From: Pseudodesulfovibrio senegalensis
Lineage (GTDB): Bacteria > Desulfobacterota > Desulfovibrionia > Desulfovibrionales > Desulfovibrionaceae
Reading direction: 5' to 3'
Assembly: GCF_008830225.1 (NCBI RefSeq)
Contig: NZ_WAIE01000004.1
Location: forward strand, 1 to 64,000
DNA: 64,000 nt
Each line of letters starts with the position of its first letter. Position 1 is the stretch's first letter. Positions 40,594 to 50,221 of the stretch are shown in pieces. The notes below the pieces were generated by a model. It saw only the letters and a list, made by a program, of their open reading frames with translations. It was not told where the DNA came from and made no database searches. A program made the position numbers and the translations under genes.

Positions 40594-42306
40594 ATGGAGA
40601 ATCTTGATCGTCCCTGGCTGAAGTCCTACGATCCCGAAGTGAGCACGTCCATTGATTACGAGCGCATGCCCATGCACCGTTTTCTGGACCGCGCGGCCAA
40701 GAAATGGCCCAAGCGCAAGGCCGTGATTTTTCAGAACTGGTCGGCCAGCTATGCCAAGCTCAAGCACCTGACCGAGGTGTTTGCCGCCAATCTCAAAAAG
40801 GCGGGATTGCGCAAGGGCGACCGTGTGGCGCTCATGTTGCCCAACTCGCCCCAGGGCCTTATTGCCTATTGGGGCTGCCTGCGGGCCGGTGGCGTGGTGG
40901 TCTGGACCAATCCCCTGTATATGGAAACCGAGATCCTGCATCACTTCAACGATTGCGAGGCGCGGTTTCTCATTGCCATCGACCTGCTTTGGCCGCGGCT
41001 GGAAAAACTGCGCGCCGAATTGCCCATAGAAAAGTATTTTTTCACGTCCATTGCCGACGGGCTGGCCTTTCCCCTGAATCAGCTCTACCGCCTCAAGACG
41101 TGGCGCGAGGGCAACCGTCCGGCCATTCCCTTCGACAACAAGACCGTGCATCCCTTCAAGCCGCTCATGAAGGGCAAGGATACCTACACCTGCGAATCCC
41201 TGAACGCGGACGATCTGGCCCTGCTTCAGTACACGGGGGGCACCACGGGCGTTGCCAAGGGGTGCATGCTCACCCATTTCAACCTCGCGGCCAACGTGCA
41301 GCAATGCCAGGCCATGCTTCATGAACTGGAGCATGAACCGCAGACCTTTTTGGGCGTGCTGCCCTATTTCCATATATATGGGCTGACCACCTGCGTGAAC
41401 TGGCCCACGTCCATCGGTTCCACCCTGATACCGTTTCCGCGCTATGTGCCCCAGGACGTGCTCAAGGGCATCCACAAGCACAGGCCCACGGTTTTTCCGG
41501 GCGCGCCCTCGGTGTACATTTCGCTTTTGCAGCAGAAGAATCTGGAAAAATACAATCTCGATTCCATCAACTACTGTGTGTCCGGCTCCGCGCCCATGCC
41601 CGTGGAGTACATCGAGAAGTTCAAGTCCGTGACCGGGGCCACCCTGCTGGAAGGGTTCGGCCTGACAGAGGCTTCGCCCGTGACGCATCTCAACCCCATC
41701 CGCGGCCAGCGCAAATTCGGGTCCATCGGCCTGCCGTTCCCGGATACCGACGCCAAGGTCGTGGACATGGTGGTGGGCGGGGAGGCCCTGCCCATGGGCA
41801 AGATGGGCGAGCTGGTCATCCGCGGCCCGCAGGTCATGAAAGGCTACTACAACCGCCCGGACGCCACCGCGGACGTGCTTCGCAACGGCTGGCTCTACAC
41901 CGGTGACATCGCCTACATGGACGAGGACGGTTATTTTTTCATCGTGGACCGCAAAAAGGACCTGATCATCTCCGGGGGCTACAACATCTATCCGCGCGAG
42001 ATCGACGAAGTGCTGTACGCGCACCCGGACGTGAAGGAAGCGGTTACCGTGGGCATTCCGCATGAAGGCCGCGGCGAAATAGTCAAGGCCTACATCGTGC
42101 TGGAGCCGGGACGTGAGCTGACCCGTTCGGACGTCATTTCCTACTGTCGGGAAAAACTCGCCAACTACAAGGTGCCGCGCAAGGTCGAGTTCCGCACGGA
42201 ACTGCCCAAGACCATGGTGGGCAAGGTGTTGCGCCGCGCCCTGCGCGACGAGGAAGTGGAAAAGGCGCAAAAACGGCGTGAGCGCAGGAAGCGTAAAGAC
42301 GATTGA
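40594..42306 (+). CDS. fadD: Long-chain fatty acid-CoA ligase
   Basis: A 570-residue AMP-forming acyl-CoA synthetase. The ATP/AMP signature YTGGTTGVAKGCMLTH is near residue 217. GFGLTEASPVTH near 350, GWLYTGDIAYMDEDGYFFIVDRKKDLII (A8 hinge) near 430 and the catalytic Lys in PKTMVGKVLRR near 545 are all in place. The C-terminus is a basic tail rich in Arg/Lys. AAGGAAG precedes ATG 40594. It is monocistronic with its own terminator. Medium to long chain length preference is presumed from overall similarity. Confidence 0.93.
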   Translation: MENLDRPWLKSYDPEVSTSIDYERMPMHRFLDRAAKKWPKRKAVIFQNWSASYAKLKHLTEVFAANLKKAGLRKGDRVALMLPNSPQGLIAYWGCLRAGGVVVWTNPLYMETEILHHFNDCEARFLIAIDLLWPRLEKLRAELPIEKYFFTSIADGLAFPLNQLYRLKTWREGNRPAIPFDNKTVHPFKPLMKGKDTYTCESLNADDLALLQYTGGTTGVAKGCMLTHFNLAANVQQCQAMLHELEHEPQTFLGVLPYFHIYGLTTCVNWPTSIGSTLIPFPRYVPQDVLKGIHKHRPTVFPGAPSVYISLLQQKNLEKYNLDSINYCVSGSAPMPVEYIEKFKSVTGATLLEGFGLTEASPVTHLNPIRGQRKFGSIGLPFPDTDAKVVDMVVGGEALPMGKMGELVIRGPQVMKGYYNRPDATADVLRNGWLYTGDIAYMDEDGYFFIVDRKKDLIISGGYNIYPREIDEVLYAHPDVKEAVTVGIPHEGRGEIVKAYIVLEPGRELTRSDVISYCREKLANYKVPRKVEFRTELPKTMVGKVLRRALRDEEVEKAQKRRERRKRKDD

Positions 42307-42331
42307 TGCCCGGGCTGCCGAGGAACAAATA

Positions 42332-42367
42332 ACGCCCGTGCCGTTTTTGTCGGCGCGGGCGTTTTTT
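42332..42367 (+). terminator. Terminator of fadD
   Basis: A 12-bp stem ACGCCCGTGCCG/CGGCGCGGGCGT (one G-U pair) is followed by T5-6. Confidence 0.9.
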
Positions 42368-42638
42368 GTGCCGGGCAGGAAGATCTTTCAGGTACGTTTT
42401 TTGAATACGCTCCATGAGTAGGTATTTTTGCCCTGTCGGCACTAAAGAAAATTGTTCGGTAGACCGATTATTCAATGGACCGATGAATTTTTCTGTGTGC
42501 GGCAAATGTCGTCCTGAGGGCGAAAATGCCGGATGCCATGAAGGATTGCAGGATTTGACAGGGTTTGTGGGCAAGTCTACTGTAAACGACAATTCGGGAA
42601 GAGCCCAAGGGCGTCCCGACAAATCATTGACCGAGTGA
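42368..42638. promoter_or_regulatory. Intergenic region with promoter TTGACA-N17-TACTGT
   Basis: TTGACA at 42555-42560 and TACTGT at 42578-42583 give a likely promoter for the regulator at 42639, with a start near 42590. A 74-codon open frame in the same stretch is judged non-coding because it runs through the promoter. Confidence 0.6.
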
Positions 42639-43298
42639 ATGTTGAATACACAAATGGAGCACACGACCAACAAGGTCATCCAGCGGTTGATTTCGGAAGG
42701 GGCCTACCTCAAGCCGAGCAAGAACACTCGTGTTCTGGCCATTCTGGATTCTTTGGCGCAGGATTCCGGCATTTCCCAGTATGAACTGGGAAAACGGCTG
42801 AATCTTTCCGGCGCCATGATCAATCAATACCTGAAGCAGCTGCAGGCCGAAGGGCTGGTGGAGTTTTTGCCCGTGAACGGCAAGAGCTACCACTATGAAC
42901 TCACCGTGGACGGCGAACGCCAGCGGCGCAGGATGTTTTCCGATTATTCCTCGGAGACCATCTGTCTGTATACGACCATCAAGGATTTTGTTCTTGAGCG
43001 TCTGGAGGAACTCGAACGTCGGGGAATGTCGCGGCTGGCATTGTTCGGCGCGTCCGAAACCTGCGAGGTGGTGCTCTCCGCGCTCAAGGAGTCATCCTTC
43101 CAGGTGGTGCTCGTCATGGACAACAACAGGGATAAACAGGGGACCACGTTTTTGGGGCATGTCGTTTCCGCGCCCCATTTGCTGGAACAGGTGGACTGCG
43201 ATGCCGTCGTCATTACGTCGTTTGGCAGGCAGGACGAAATCTATGAACAGCTCGAACCCGTTGCCGCAAAGCGGGGATTCGAGATTGTGAGATTTTGA
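42639..43298 (+). CDS. Winged-helix regulator fused to a PglD-N/CoA-binding-like domain
   Basis: A 219-residue fusion. Residues 8-85 form a MarR/LexA-like winged helix (ISQYELGKRLNLSGAMINQYLKQLQAEGLVEF). After a helical linker, residues 125-219 look like the Rossmann-like N-terminal domain of PglD-type sugar acyltransferases (LALFGASETCEVVLSALK, VVLVMDNNRDKQGTTFLGH, DCDAVVITSF). The C-domain may bind a sugar nucleotide or other metabolite as effector. It is followed 2 bp later by a NeuB-type synthase, which it may control. Met6 at 42654 is a second possible start. Confidence 0.75.
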   Translation: MLNTQMEHTTNKVIQRLISEGAYLKPSKNTRVLAILDSLAQDSGISQYELGKRLNLSGAMINQYLKQLQAEGLVEFLPVNGKSYHYELTVDGERQRRRMFSDYSSETICLYTTIKDFVLERLEELERRGMSRLALFGASETCEVVLSALKESSFQVVLVMDNNRDKQGTTFLGHVVSAPHLLEQVDCDAVVITSFGRQDEIYEQLEPVAAKRGFEIVRF

Positions 43299-43300
43299 GT

Positions 43301-44392
43301 ATGAAGGAAATAACGCATATCACGCTGCGCTCCGGTGTGGAGATCGGCAAGGGACGTCCTTGTTTCGTTGTGGCCGAGATCGGCAACAACCATCAGGGCG
43401 AGGTCGAACTGGCCCGGAAGATGATCGACCGGGTGGCCGAGGCCGGTGCCCAGGCCGTGAAGTTCCAGAAGCGATGCACCGAAGCCCTGCTCACGCGTGA
43501 AGGCCGCGCCGCCGCATATACCGGGCGCAACAGCTTCGGCCCAACGTATGGCGAGCATCGCGATGCGCTTGAACTCGGCATCCGCGAGATTGCCGAGCTC
43601 AAGGAATATGCGGAATCCCTGGGATTGGTATTTTTCGCTTCCGCCTGGGACGAACCGAGTCTTGACCAGATTCTCGGCCTGGACGTGGAGCTTTTGAAGA
43701 TCAGTTCCGCGGAGCTGGTCAACCTGCCGCTGGTGCGCAAGTATGCGTTGGCCAATGTCCCCATCATCATGTCCACGGGCATGAGTTCGCTGGAGGAGAT
43801 CGACGCGGCAGTGGAAACCATCCGGGAAGTGCACGACGACCTGATCCTGCTGCATTGCAATTCCACCTACCCCTGCCCGGAAGAGCAGATCGGCCTGCCG
43901 GTCATCGAAAGCCTGCGCGAACGCTATAGCCTTCCCGTGGGTTATTCCGGCCACGAGCGCGGCCTTGCCCCCAGCGTGGCCTCGGTGGCCCTGAACGCCT
44001 GCGTGGTGGAGCGTCATTTCACCATGGACAAGACCATGAAGGGGACTGACCATCAGGCATCGCTGGAGCCGCAGCAACTGCACGACATGGTTGCCATGAT
44101 CCGCGAGGTGGAAAGCTCCATGCAGGTCTGCGGCAAAAAGGTCTTTCCCGAAGAACAGGCCGCGGCAAAGAAGCTGCGCAAGTGCATCGTCTTCTCACGC
44201 GACCTTCCGGCCGGGCACGTGCTGTCCGAGTCCGACCTGACCACGCGTTGCCCGCGTGTTGGTGTGACGCCTGTGCACTGGAACGAGGTGGTCGGTTCCA
44301 CCCTGAACCGGGCGGTGCAGCACGAAGAACCCGTGCAGTGGGACTATATCGTATCCCGCGAAAGGGAGTGCGTGGACGCGGCCACTTCCTAG
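43301..44392 (+). CDS. Second NeuB-family nonulosonic acid synthase
   Basis: A 363-residue NeuB-type synthase with VVAEIGNNHQGEVELA near residue 23, KFQKRC near 53, FFASAWDEPS near 108, IIMSTGMSS near 150, HCNSTYPCPEEQIGL near 188 and a C-terminal SAF-like domain. It is distinct from the synthase at 13013 in the N-terminal substrate loop (QKRCTEALLTREGR against QTHVVEDEMSAQ), which may mean a different 6-carbon acceptor (Pse or Leg rather than Neu). No NeuC or NeuA homologue is next to it; it stands with the winged-helix regulator only. Confidence 0.9.
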   Translation: MKEITHITLRSGVEIGKGRPCFVVAEIGNNHQGEVELARKMIDRVAEAGAQAVKFQKRCTEALLTREGRAAAYTGRNSFGPTYGEHRDALELGIREIAELKEYAESLGLVFFASAWDEPSLDQILGLDVELLKISSAELVNLPLVRKYALANVPIIMSTGMSSLEEIDAAVETIREVHDDLILLHCNSTYPCPEEQIGLPVIESLRERYSLPVGYSGHERGLAPSVASVALNACVVERHFTMDKTMKGTDHQASLEPQQLHDMVAMIREVESSMQVCGKKVFPEEQAAAKKLRKCIVFSRDLPAGHVLSESDLTTRCPRVGVTPVHWNEVVGSTLNRAVQHEEPVQWDYIVSRERECVDAATS

Positions 44393-44420
44393 CCGTTCAT
44401 CAGGATGAATGTTTTTGGCA

Positions 44421-44456
44421 GGCCTGCGGCAGATTGAGCCGCAGGCCTGTTCTTGT
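44421..44456 (+). terminator. Terminator of the regulator-synthase pair
   Basis: GGCCTGCGGC/GCCGCAGGCC with a 7-nt loop, then TGTTCTTGT. Confidence 0.8.
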
Positions 44457-44551
44457 CATGAATCTGGGGCTACGGCCAATAACTAATACAATCACGCACC
44501 ATAATGGTGTACACATGGCATAAACAGGACTTTGACCCAGAGGAGCGCCCC

Positions 44552-45499
44552 ATGAGCAAGCAGGACATACTGTTGGAGACCGGGACAAATGAACTCGAAA
44601 TCATAGAATTTTTTGTCCGGGAGCGGGTTGGCGAGGCCGTGGAGACCCACTATTTTGGCGTCAACGTGGCAAAGGTGCTCGAGGTGGTGGAGGCGCCGGA
44701 AGGGCTTGAAGGCTCGGAGTCGGCCGAACACCCCAGTTTTCTGGGTACCATTCCGCTTCGCGACATCATTCTGCCGGTGGTGGATTTGAGCGTGTGGCTG
44801 GAGATGGATCGTCCCAAGGATGAAAACGAGCCCATCATCGTCACGGAGTTCAACAGCGCGGTGACCGGATTCCTGGTTTCCGGCGTGACCATGATTCATC
44901 GCATCAACTGGCGCGATGTGCAGTCCCCCAGCTCGTTTGTCAAGAATTTCGACACCAACTGCATTACCGGAACCGTGGACATCGGCGATCATATCACCCT
45001 GATGCTGGACCTTGAACTCGTGCTTTCCGAGTTGGGCGGCCAGGCGGAATCCGCTGGTGACGAGAACGTGCGCGCAGAGCGCGAATACCGTGCGCTCATT
45101 GCCGACGATTCCACTTCGGTGCGCAACGTGCTGCGCCAGAATTTTGAAAAGGCCAACTTCATCCCCGTTCTGGTTTCAGACGGGCAGGAGGCGTGGTCGA
45201 AGCTGGAAAAAATCAGGGAACTCGCCCAGGAAGAGGGCAAGAGCCCCTTGGAATATCTCGACGTGGTGGTTTCCGATGTGGAAATGCCGCAAATGGACGG
45301 CTACACGCTGACACGCAAGATCAAGGAAGACCCTGTGCTCAAGGATCTGCCGGTCTGCCTGTTTTCCTCGCTCATTTCAAAGGGCGTCATGCACAAGGGA
45401 GAGGCTGTCAAGGCCGATGACCAGGTCACCAAGCCCGAGTTCAACGCCCTGACCGGGCGTGTCATTGAGCTGGTCAGGAATTGGACCCGTCCATCGTAA
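44552..45499 (+). CDS. cheV: Chemotaxis protein CheV
   Basis: A 315-residue fusion of CheW (residues about 15-165) and response-regulator receiver (about 175-310). The receiver has the acidic pair in LIADDST, the phospho-acceptor Asp in DVVVSDVEMPQMDG (about 252), Ser/Thr in CLFSSLISK and the Lys in QVTKPEF. CheV couples receptors to CheA and tunes adaptation. AGAGGAG precedes ATG 44552. It is a stand-alone gene, convergent with the DUF2325 gene. Confidence 0.95.
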   Translation: MSKQDILLETGTNELEIIEFFVRERVGEAVETHYFGVNVAKVLEVVEAPEGLEGSESAEHPSFLGTIPLRDIILPVVDLSVWLEMDRPKDENEPIIVTEFNSAVTGFLVSGVTMIHRINWRDVQSPSSFVKNFDTNCITGTVDIGDHITLMLDLELVLSELGGQAESAGDENVRAEREYRALIADDSTSVRNVLRQNFEKANFIPVLVSDGQEAWSKLEKIRELAQEEGKSPLEYLDVVVSDVEMPQMDGYTLTRKIKEDPVLKDLPVCLFSSLISKGVMHKGEAVKADDQVTKPEFNALTGRVIELVRNWTRPS

Positions 45500-45520
45500 G
45501 GGACGCGGGGCAACCGTTCT

Positions 45521-45802
45521 CTAATTGCTGACGTCTCCCAGACACCTGCGCAGCGTGCTCACGCCGCAGGAGTGATGCATGTAGACGGGGGTCTTCTTGC
45601 TTTTCAGCGCCTTGACGATGTCCCTTTTCGCCTTGTGGGAAACCTTGTTGGTGAACATCACGACAAAGTCCACGTTGCCCATTGTGTTCCCGATGGAACG
45701 CTCCTTCCCGGTATAGCATTTCAGTTTCACACCATGCCGTTTGGCTTCGTCAATGTAGTCCCGCTTCAATCTGTCCATACCGCCGATGAGGGCCGCGCAC
45801 AT
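45521..45802 (-). CDS. DUF2325 domain protein
   Basis: 93 residues matching the small DUF2325 family (unknown function): LIGGMDRLKRDYIDEAKRHGVKLKCYTG at the N-terminus, VDFVVMFTNKVSHKAKRDIVKALKSKKTPVYMHHSCG in the middle. The G-G/M-x3-HSC pattern suggests a nucleotide- or metal-binding pocket. It has a TTGACA-N17-TAAATG promoter and overlaps nothing. Confidence 0.8.
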   Translation of the reverse strand: MCAALIGGMDRLKRDYIDEAKRHGVKLKCYTGKERSIGNTMGNVDFVVMFTNKVSHKAKRDIVKALKSKKTPVYMHHSCGVSTLRRCLGDVSN

Positions 45803-45836
45803 GATAGGCTCCTTGTTTGAGATTGAATTTCGTTAT

Positions 45837-45865
45837 CATTTACACCCGGCACAACACGGTGTCAA
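45837..45865 (-). promoter_or_regulatory. Promoter of the DUF2325 gene
   Basis: On the minus strand TTGACA (45865-45860) and TAAATG (45842-45837) are separated by 17 bp, 35 bp from the start codon. Confidence 0.65.
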
Positions 45866-45992
45866 CCATTTCATTCCAATGCGGTGGAAACGATGTCGTC
45901 CGGTTTCCGGCTGTGTTGTCGGGCAGATGCGGCTGTGGCCGATACGATTGGGGTGAATCGATGTCGGAAATGTTTTCGGAACCGTTTCGATT

Positions 45993-47390
45993 TCAGGGCA
46001 GGGTGTCCACCGGCTCCCAGTCCTCGCTGTCCAGCTCGTTTCCCGGCACTTCGGGGCGCTGCAGATCCCGGTGGGAATCGGCCTTGCCCTTGTCGTTGAT
46101 CAGGGCGGTGCCGAGTACCGTGTTCACGCCACCCCGCAACAGGATTTGGCCTTTGTAGCCGGTGAATTCGTCGAGCCTGTTCCAGGCGATGGTGTTGGCC
46201 GATGCGGAAAGGCGCTCGAACGGCACGTTGAAGATGGCGTATTGGGCGTGTCCGCGTATGCGGTTGTCGAGAATGAGCCCGCGCGAACCGGTTTGGACGA
46301 TGCCCAGCGATTTTTCGCCGCCCGCCGCAATGATGTCGTTGCCGGCAGCGACCACGCCGTCCGCAAACAGCAACAGCCCTGTGGAGGATGGGCCGCGTAT
46401 TTCCACCCGGTTGCCCAGGATGCTGACCGGGCTGTTCTTTTCCGGGTTCGTGCCTCCGGAGGTGTCCAGAAACCAGCCCGCGACAATGCCGTTGGGCGTG
46501 AACATGTTGGGATGGGAAATGCCTTCGTCGTCCGTGACCACGCGATTGCCGGAGATGACGATGCCTGCCTCGTCGTTGCCGCCCCGGTCGTTGTCCAGGG
46601 CCTCAATGCCGTTTCTCGAGGCACGGGTCACCGTGTTGTTCTCGATTTTCAGGATGGCTCCCCATGTGCGGTCCGCAATGATGCCGTGGCCGGAGGTCAT
46701 GGTGGGCCGGTCGCAAAGCATGTGCAGGCGGTTTCCGGCAATGGTCACTACGCCGGTCACGGCCATGCGTACCGGTGTTTGCGGGTGGGCCACACGCGTG
46801 CCCACCACGATGCCCGAGGCAAAGCGCAGGGTTTCGGATTCGCGCCAGGGCCGTTTCAGTTCCTGCGGCCGGACGTTTTCCACCTCCACGTTGCGGATGG
46901 TCACTCCCGAGGCATAGACGATGTGGATGGCAGCGCCTTTGGGGCGGTTGAAGCGGATGTTGCGGATGTCGATAAGCGGCCCTTTTTTGGCGGGGGGCGC
47001 AGCCGGTACGGGCAGCTTGCTGTAAAAAACCCAGAACCCGCCCCTGATGACAGTCGTGGGCAGGCCCAGTGAGTCGGTTTCCCCCCTGATCGTGGCCTTC
47101 TTGTTGATGATGATTCTCCCTTCGTCGCCAAAGTCGAAGCTGCCCCGGAGCATGACTGTTCCGCCCCGGTCCACGGCTGCCTGCACGTTCCTGACGTCCT
47201 GAGCCGGGTCTCCTGTGCCGATGACCGTGTTGGTCTGGTTTGCTTTGGCGATGTTGGGCAGCGCGAAAACCATCAAAAAAAGAAATATAACCCCCGCTTT
47301 TTTGATTTTTTGCGCGTCTTGTGTGTGAAGAAGGTACGCTTTCCTGACAGTATTGTTGGTTTTTTTCATAGCTGCGTTGGTATTGTTCAT
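45993..47390 (-). CDS. Exported right-handed parallel beta-helix protein
   Basis: 465 residues. A positively charged leader of about 30 residues precedes a hydrophobic segment and an AKA|NQ cleavage site, so it is exported, with an unusually long n-region. The rest shows parallel beta-helix coils with repeated short strand-turn patterns ending in N or G (IRNVEVENVRP, TIAGNRLHMLCDR, IENNTVTRASRNGIEALDN, ISGNRVVT, ILGNRVEIRG, AAGNDIIAAGG, LDNRIRGHA). These resemble pectate-lyase/NosD-like proteins. Enzyme activity cannot be read. No Shine-Dalgarno is clear for the chosen ATG, and Met8 is an alternative. Confidence 0.75.
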   Translation of the reverse strand: MNNTNAAMKKTNNTVRKAYLLHTQDAQKIKKAGVIFLFLMVFALPNIAKANQTNTVIGTGDPAQDVRNVQAAVDRGGTVMLRGSFDFGDEGRIIINKKATIRGETDSLGLPTTVIRGGFWVFYSKLPVPAAPPAKKGPLIDIRNIRFNRPKGAAIHIVYASGVTIRNVEVENVRPQELKRPWRESETLRFASGIVVGTRVAHPQTPVRMAVTGVVTIAGNRLHMLCDRPTMTSGHGIIADRTWGAILKIENNTVTRASRNGIEALDNDRGGNDEAGIVISGNRVVTDDEGISHPNMFTPNGIVAGWFLDTSGGTNPEKNSPVSILGNRVEIRGPSSTGLLLFADGVVAAGNDIIAAGGEKSLGIVQTGSRGLILDNRIRGHAQYAIFNVPFERLSASANTIAWNRLDEFTGYKGQILLRGGVNTVLGTALINDKGKADSHRDLQRPEVPGNELDSEDWEPVDTLP

Positions 47391-47521
47391 GACGTGATTG
47401 GATTATACGTATTATTTTTTATTGATAGGACATTGCCGCAGCGCTGTTTTTGGCTATTATGCGCTGGGGGGCTTTTTTGTCACTGTAGGGTAACGCAACC
47501 ATGATTAGCAAGGGAGTCTCC

Positions 47522-49624
47522 ATGAAATTGCAAACCCGAATGGTCTTGTCCCAAGTCGTCACCATTGCGGTTACTATTGTGGTGCTATGCACTGTTTTCA
47601 TTCTCGAAATCAATGAGTACTCCTCTGCGGAAATGGAGAGCTACCGCAAGGAGGCCATGGCCTCACAGAAAATGGAGCTTGAAGACCTTGTATCCATGGC
47701 CACGGCCACGGTGAAAAGTTACTATGACCGTTCCCGGGATGTGGAAGCGCTCAAGCAGGACAAGGTCGACGACCTCAAACGTGTTGTGGATACGGTCTAC
47801 AATCAGGTGGAAGCGCTTCGTCAACGCGTGGGCAGCTATGCTTCGCCCGCACAACTGCTGGACGAGGCGCGAAAGATCGTGCTGTCCGCCCGTTATGACG
47901 GCGACAACTACGTCTGGATCAACGATCTGGACAACCGCATGCTCGTCCACCCGAGCCCCAAGTTGCAGGGCAAGGATCTGACCGATCTCCAGGATTCAAA
48001 GGGTAATTACATAATCCGCGACCTTTCCGCCGTGGCCCGGGAAAAAGGCGAAGGCATGACGTCCTACTGGTGGCCCCGTCCCGGGGAAACCGAGCCGCAT
48101 CTCAAGGTTTCCTATGTGCGCCTGTTGCCCGAACTGGGCTGGGCCGTGGGTACCGGGGCATGGATCGACGAAATATCTTCGACGATGAAGGCCGAAGCTC
48201 TGCAGCGGGTGGCGAATATGCGCCTTGCCGACGGCAATTACTTTTTCATCAACGGCATGGACGGCACGAGCGTCATGCATCCCACGAATCCGGGCCTTGT
48301 GGGCAAGAACCTCATGAGCATGAAGGACAAGCGCGGCAACAAGTTGTTTGCGGAAATGCTCGATGTGGCCAAAAAGGACGGCAAGGGTTTTGTCACCTAC
48401 TGGTGGAGCCGTCCGGGCAAGGACGTGGAGGTTCCCAAACTTACCTACGTCCAACTCTTCAAGCCGTGGGGCTGGGTCATCGGCATGGGAGCCTACATTG
48501 ACGACATTGACGACAGCATAGCCAAGAAACAGGCAGGGCTTGAAGATACCATATCACAGATGCTGAAGATTCTCGTGCTCATCGCTCTGGGCATTGCCCT
48601 GCTGGCCGCGTTGGCGAGCGTCATTTTTGCGCGCAGGGTAACGGACACCGTGGGTGGTGAACCCGAGAACATTGCCGATATTGCCGGACGTGTGTCCGAC
48701 GGCGACCTGACCGTGCGTTTTGTGGAGCCCAAACGCGGGGCGCGCGGCATCTACAAGGCCATGTGGGGCATGACCGGCAAGCTCAAGCGCCTTGTGGGCG
48801 AGATTCAGGAGGCCACGGAAAGCGTTTCCGCCGGCAGTCAGGAACTGTCTTCGTCCTCGCAGGCCTTGTCACAGGGAACCACCGAGCAGGCCGCGGCCGT
48901 TGAGGAGGTCAACGCCTCCATCGTGCAGATGGCCGGGAGCATTCATGACAATGCGGACAACGCCCGCAAGACCGACGAGATCGCCGCGCGGGCTGCGGAT
49001 GAAACCGAAAAGGGCGGTACCGCCGTGAGCCGGAGCGTCGGCGTGATGCAGGAGATTGCGGAAAAGGTTTCCTCCATTGAGGAAATAGCGCGGCAAACCA
49101 ACCTGCTGGCCCTGAATGCGGCCATCGAGGCGGCCCGGGCCGGAGAACAGGGCAAAGGCTTTGCCGTGGTTGCTGCCGAGGTGCGCAAGCTCGCCGAACG
49201 CAGCGGCCAGATTGCGGGCGAGGTGTCCGAGCTGTCCTCCCAGAGCGTGGAAATCGCCGGACAGGTGGGCGCGCTGTTTGAAAAGATCGTACCGGAAATA
49301 CGCAAGACAGCCGAATTGGTCAGTGAAATATCCAAGTCTTGCGACGAGCAGAATTATGGAGTCGAGCAGGTGCAGACAGCCGTGGAGCAGCTGGATGCTG
49401 TTATTCAGCAGAACGCCTCTGCCGCAGAGGAAATGGCGTCCACAGCCGAAGAGTTTGCCAGTCAGTCCGAAGGATTGCAGGCCACCATGTCGTTCTTCCG
49501 TGTGGACGGCAACGGGGCTTCCGACATGACCGGGCGCACAATGATTGCGGCACGTTCCATGACACCGCCACCATTGCCGCCGGGACCGGCCCCCCACGAG
49601 GACCAGGATTTTGAAAAGTATTGA
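47522..49624 (+). CDS. Methyl-accepting chemotaxis protein with tandem Cache domains
   Basis: A 700-residue chemoreceptor. Helix 1 at about 8-28, two similar periplasmic single-Cache modules (about 120-225 and 230-335; both run DGxNYxxINxxDxxxxxHP ... [17 protein letters not shown] ... GWxxGxGAxIDxI), a second helix at about 345-370, HAMP, and the methyl-accepting signalling domain with [32 protein letters not shown]. No CheR-docking pentapeptide is at the C-terminus. The ATG at 47522 follows AGGGAG, while an in-frame ATG at 47501 lacks a ribosome site. It has its own terminator. Confidence 0.95.
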   Translation: MKLQTRMVLSQVVTIAVTIVVLCTVFILEINEYSSAEMESYRKEAMASQKMELEDLVSMATATVKSYYDRSRDVEALKQDKVDDLKRVVDTVYNQVEALRQRVGSYASPAQLLDEARKIVLSARYDGDNYVWINDLDNRMLVHPSPKLQGKDLTDLQDSKGNYIIRDLSAVAREKGEGMTSYWWPRPGETEPHLKVSYVRLLPELGWAVGTGAWIDEISSTMKAEALQRVANMRLADGNYFFINGMDGTSVMHPTNPGLVGKNLMSMKDKRGNKLFAEMLDVAKKDGKGFVTYWWSRPGKDVEVPKLTYVQLFKPWGWVIGMGAYIDDIDDSIAKKQAGLEDTISQMLKILVLIALGIALLAALASVIFARRVTDTVGGEPENIADIAGRVSDGDLTVRFVEPKRGARGIYKAMWGMTGKLKRLVGEIQEATESVSAGSQELSSSSQALSQGTTEQAAAVEEVNASIVQMAGSIHDNADNARKTDEIAARAADETEKGGTAVSRSVGVMQEIAEKVSSIEEIARQTNLLALNAAIEAARAGEQGKGFAVVAAEVRKLAERSGQIAGEVSELSSQSVEIAGQVGALFEKIVPEIRKTAELVSEISKSCDEQNYGVEQVQTAVEQLDAVIQQNASAAEEMASTAEEFASQSEGLQATMSFFRVDGNGASDMTGRTMIAARSMTPPPLPPGPAPHEDQDFEKY

Positions 49625-49638
49625 TGGGAATGGATGAG

Positions 49639-49668
49639 AGGCCGGGTGAATGCCCGGCCTTTTTTTTT
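49639..49668 (+). terminator. Terminator of the chemoreceptor gene
   Basis: AGGCCGGG-TGAATG-CCCGGCCT followed by T8. Confidence 0.92.
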
Positions 49669-50219
49669 CAGTATCCGCGTTTGCCGAGTATGGCGTCGCG
49701 GCGCTGGGGCGGCAGGGCGTGGTTATGCCGCATCTGCGAGAAATAGGCCCGGACGATTGCTTCACAGGACGCATCAAGGTCTGCGCCGCCTGGAGACTGC
49801 CATTGCAGCAGGGTGTCCGCAAGCGCCTCGGCCACAATGCGGTCCTCGGACCATTGCGGATATGACTGCCAATAGCGTGCTGCCTGTTCGGCCCTGCCCA
49901 GCTTGGCGCAGGCGTATCCGGCGTGCAGCCATGCGTCCGGCACGTCGTCCCGCATGGCTATGGCCTGGTCCAGCAGGTCGAGGGCCTGCTCGTTTCTGCC
50001 GATGCGTACACATGCGATGCCGGCCATGACAAGATGACGCACCAGCGGCTGGCTTCGTTTTTTTTGTTTTTTTTCCACCAGTTCCTGCAGGGCGTCGGCG
50101 CAGGCCGTGAAATATGATTCGGCCTTGTCGAAGTCGCGGCGTAACTCGGCGCGCATTGCCCGTTCGAAATTCTTTTCGCCCTTGGCATCCAGCGGGACGA
50201 GCCTGTCCAGAAATCCCAT
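49668..50219 (-). CDS. TPR-repeat protein
   Basis: 183 residues, helical, with tetratricopeptide-like pairs (NFERAMRAELRRDFDKAESYFTACA, VRHLVMAGIACVRIGRNEQALDLLDQAI, DAWLHAGYACAKLGRAEQAARYW). It is probably a protein-protein adaptor. ATG 50219 has AAAGGAT upstream and lies 2 bp after the stop of the large diguanylate cyclase, so the two are likely co-transcribed. Confidence 0.8.
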   Translation of the reverse strand: MGFLDRLVPLDAKGEKNFERAMRAELRRDFDKAESYFTACADALQELVEKKQKKRSQPLVRHLVMAGIACVRIGRNEQALDLLDQAIAMRDDVPDAWLHAGYACAKLGRAEQAARYWQSYPQWSEDRIVAEALADTLLQWQSPGGADLDASCEAIVRAYFSQMRHNHALPPQRRDAILGKRGY

Positions 50220-50221
50220 GA

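Noticed and set aside
42414-42638. 74-codon open frame upstream of the winged-helix regulator
   Set aside because: It contains the promoter TTGACA-N17-TACTGT of the next gene, lacks a good ribosome site and has no family resemblance.
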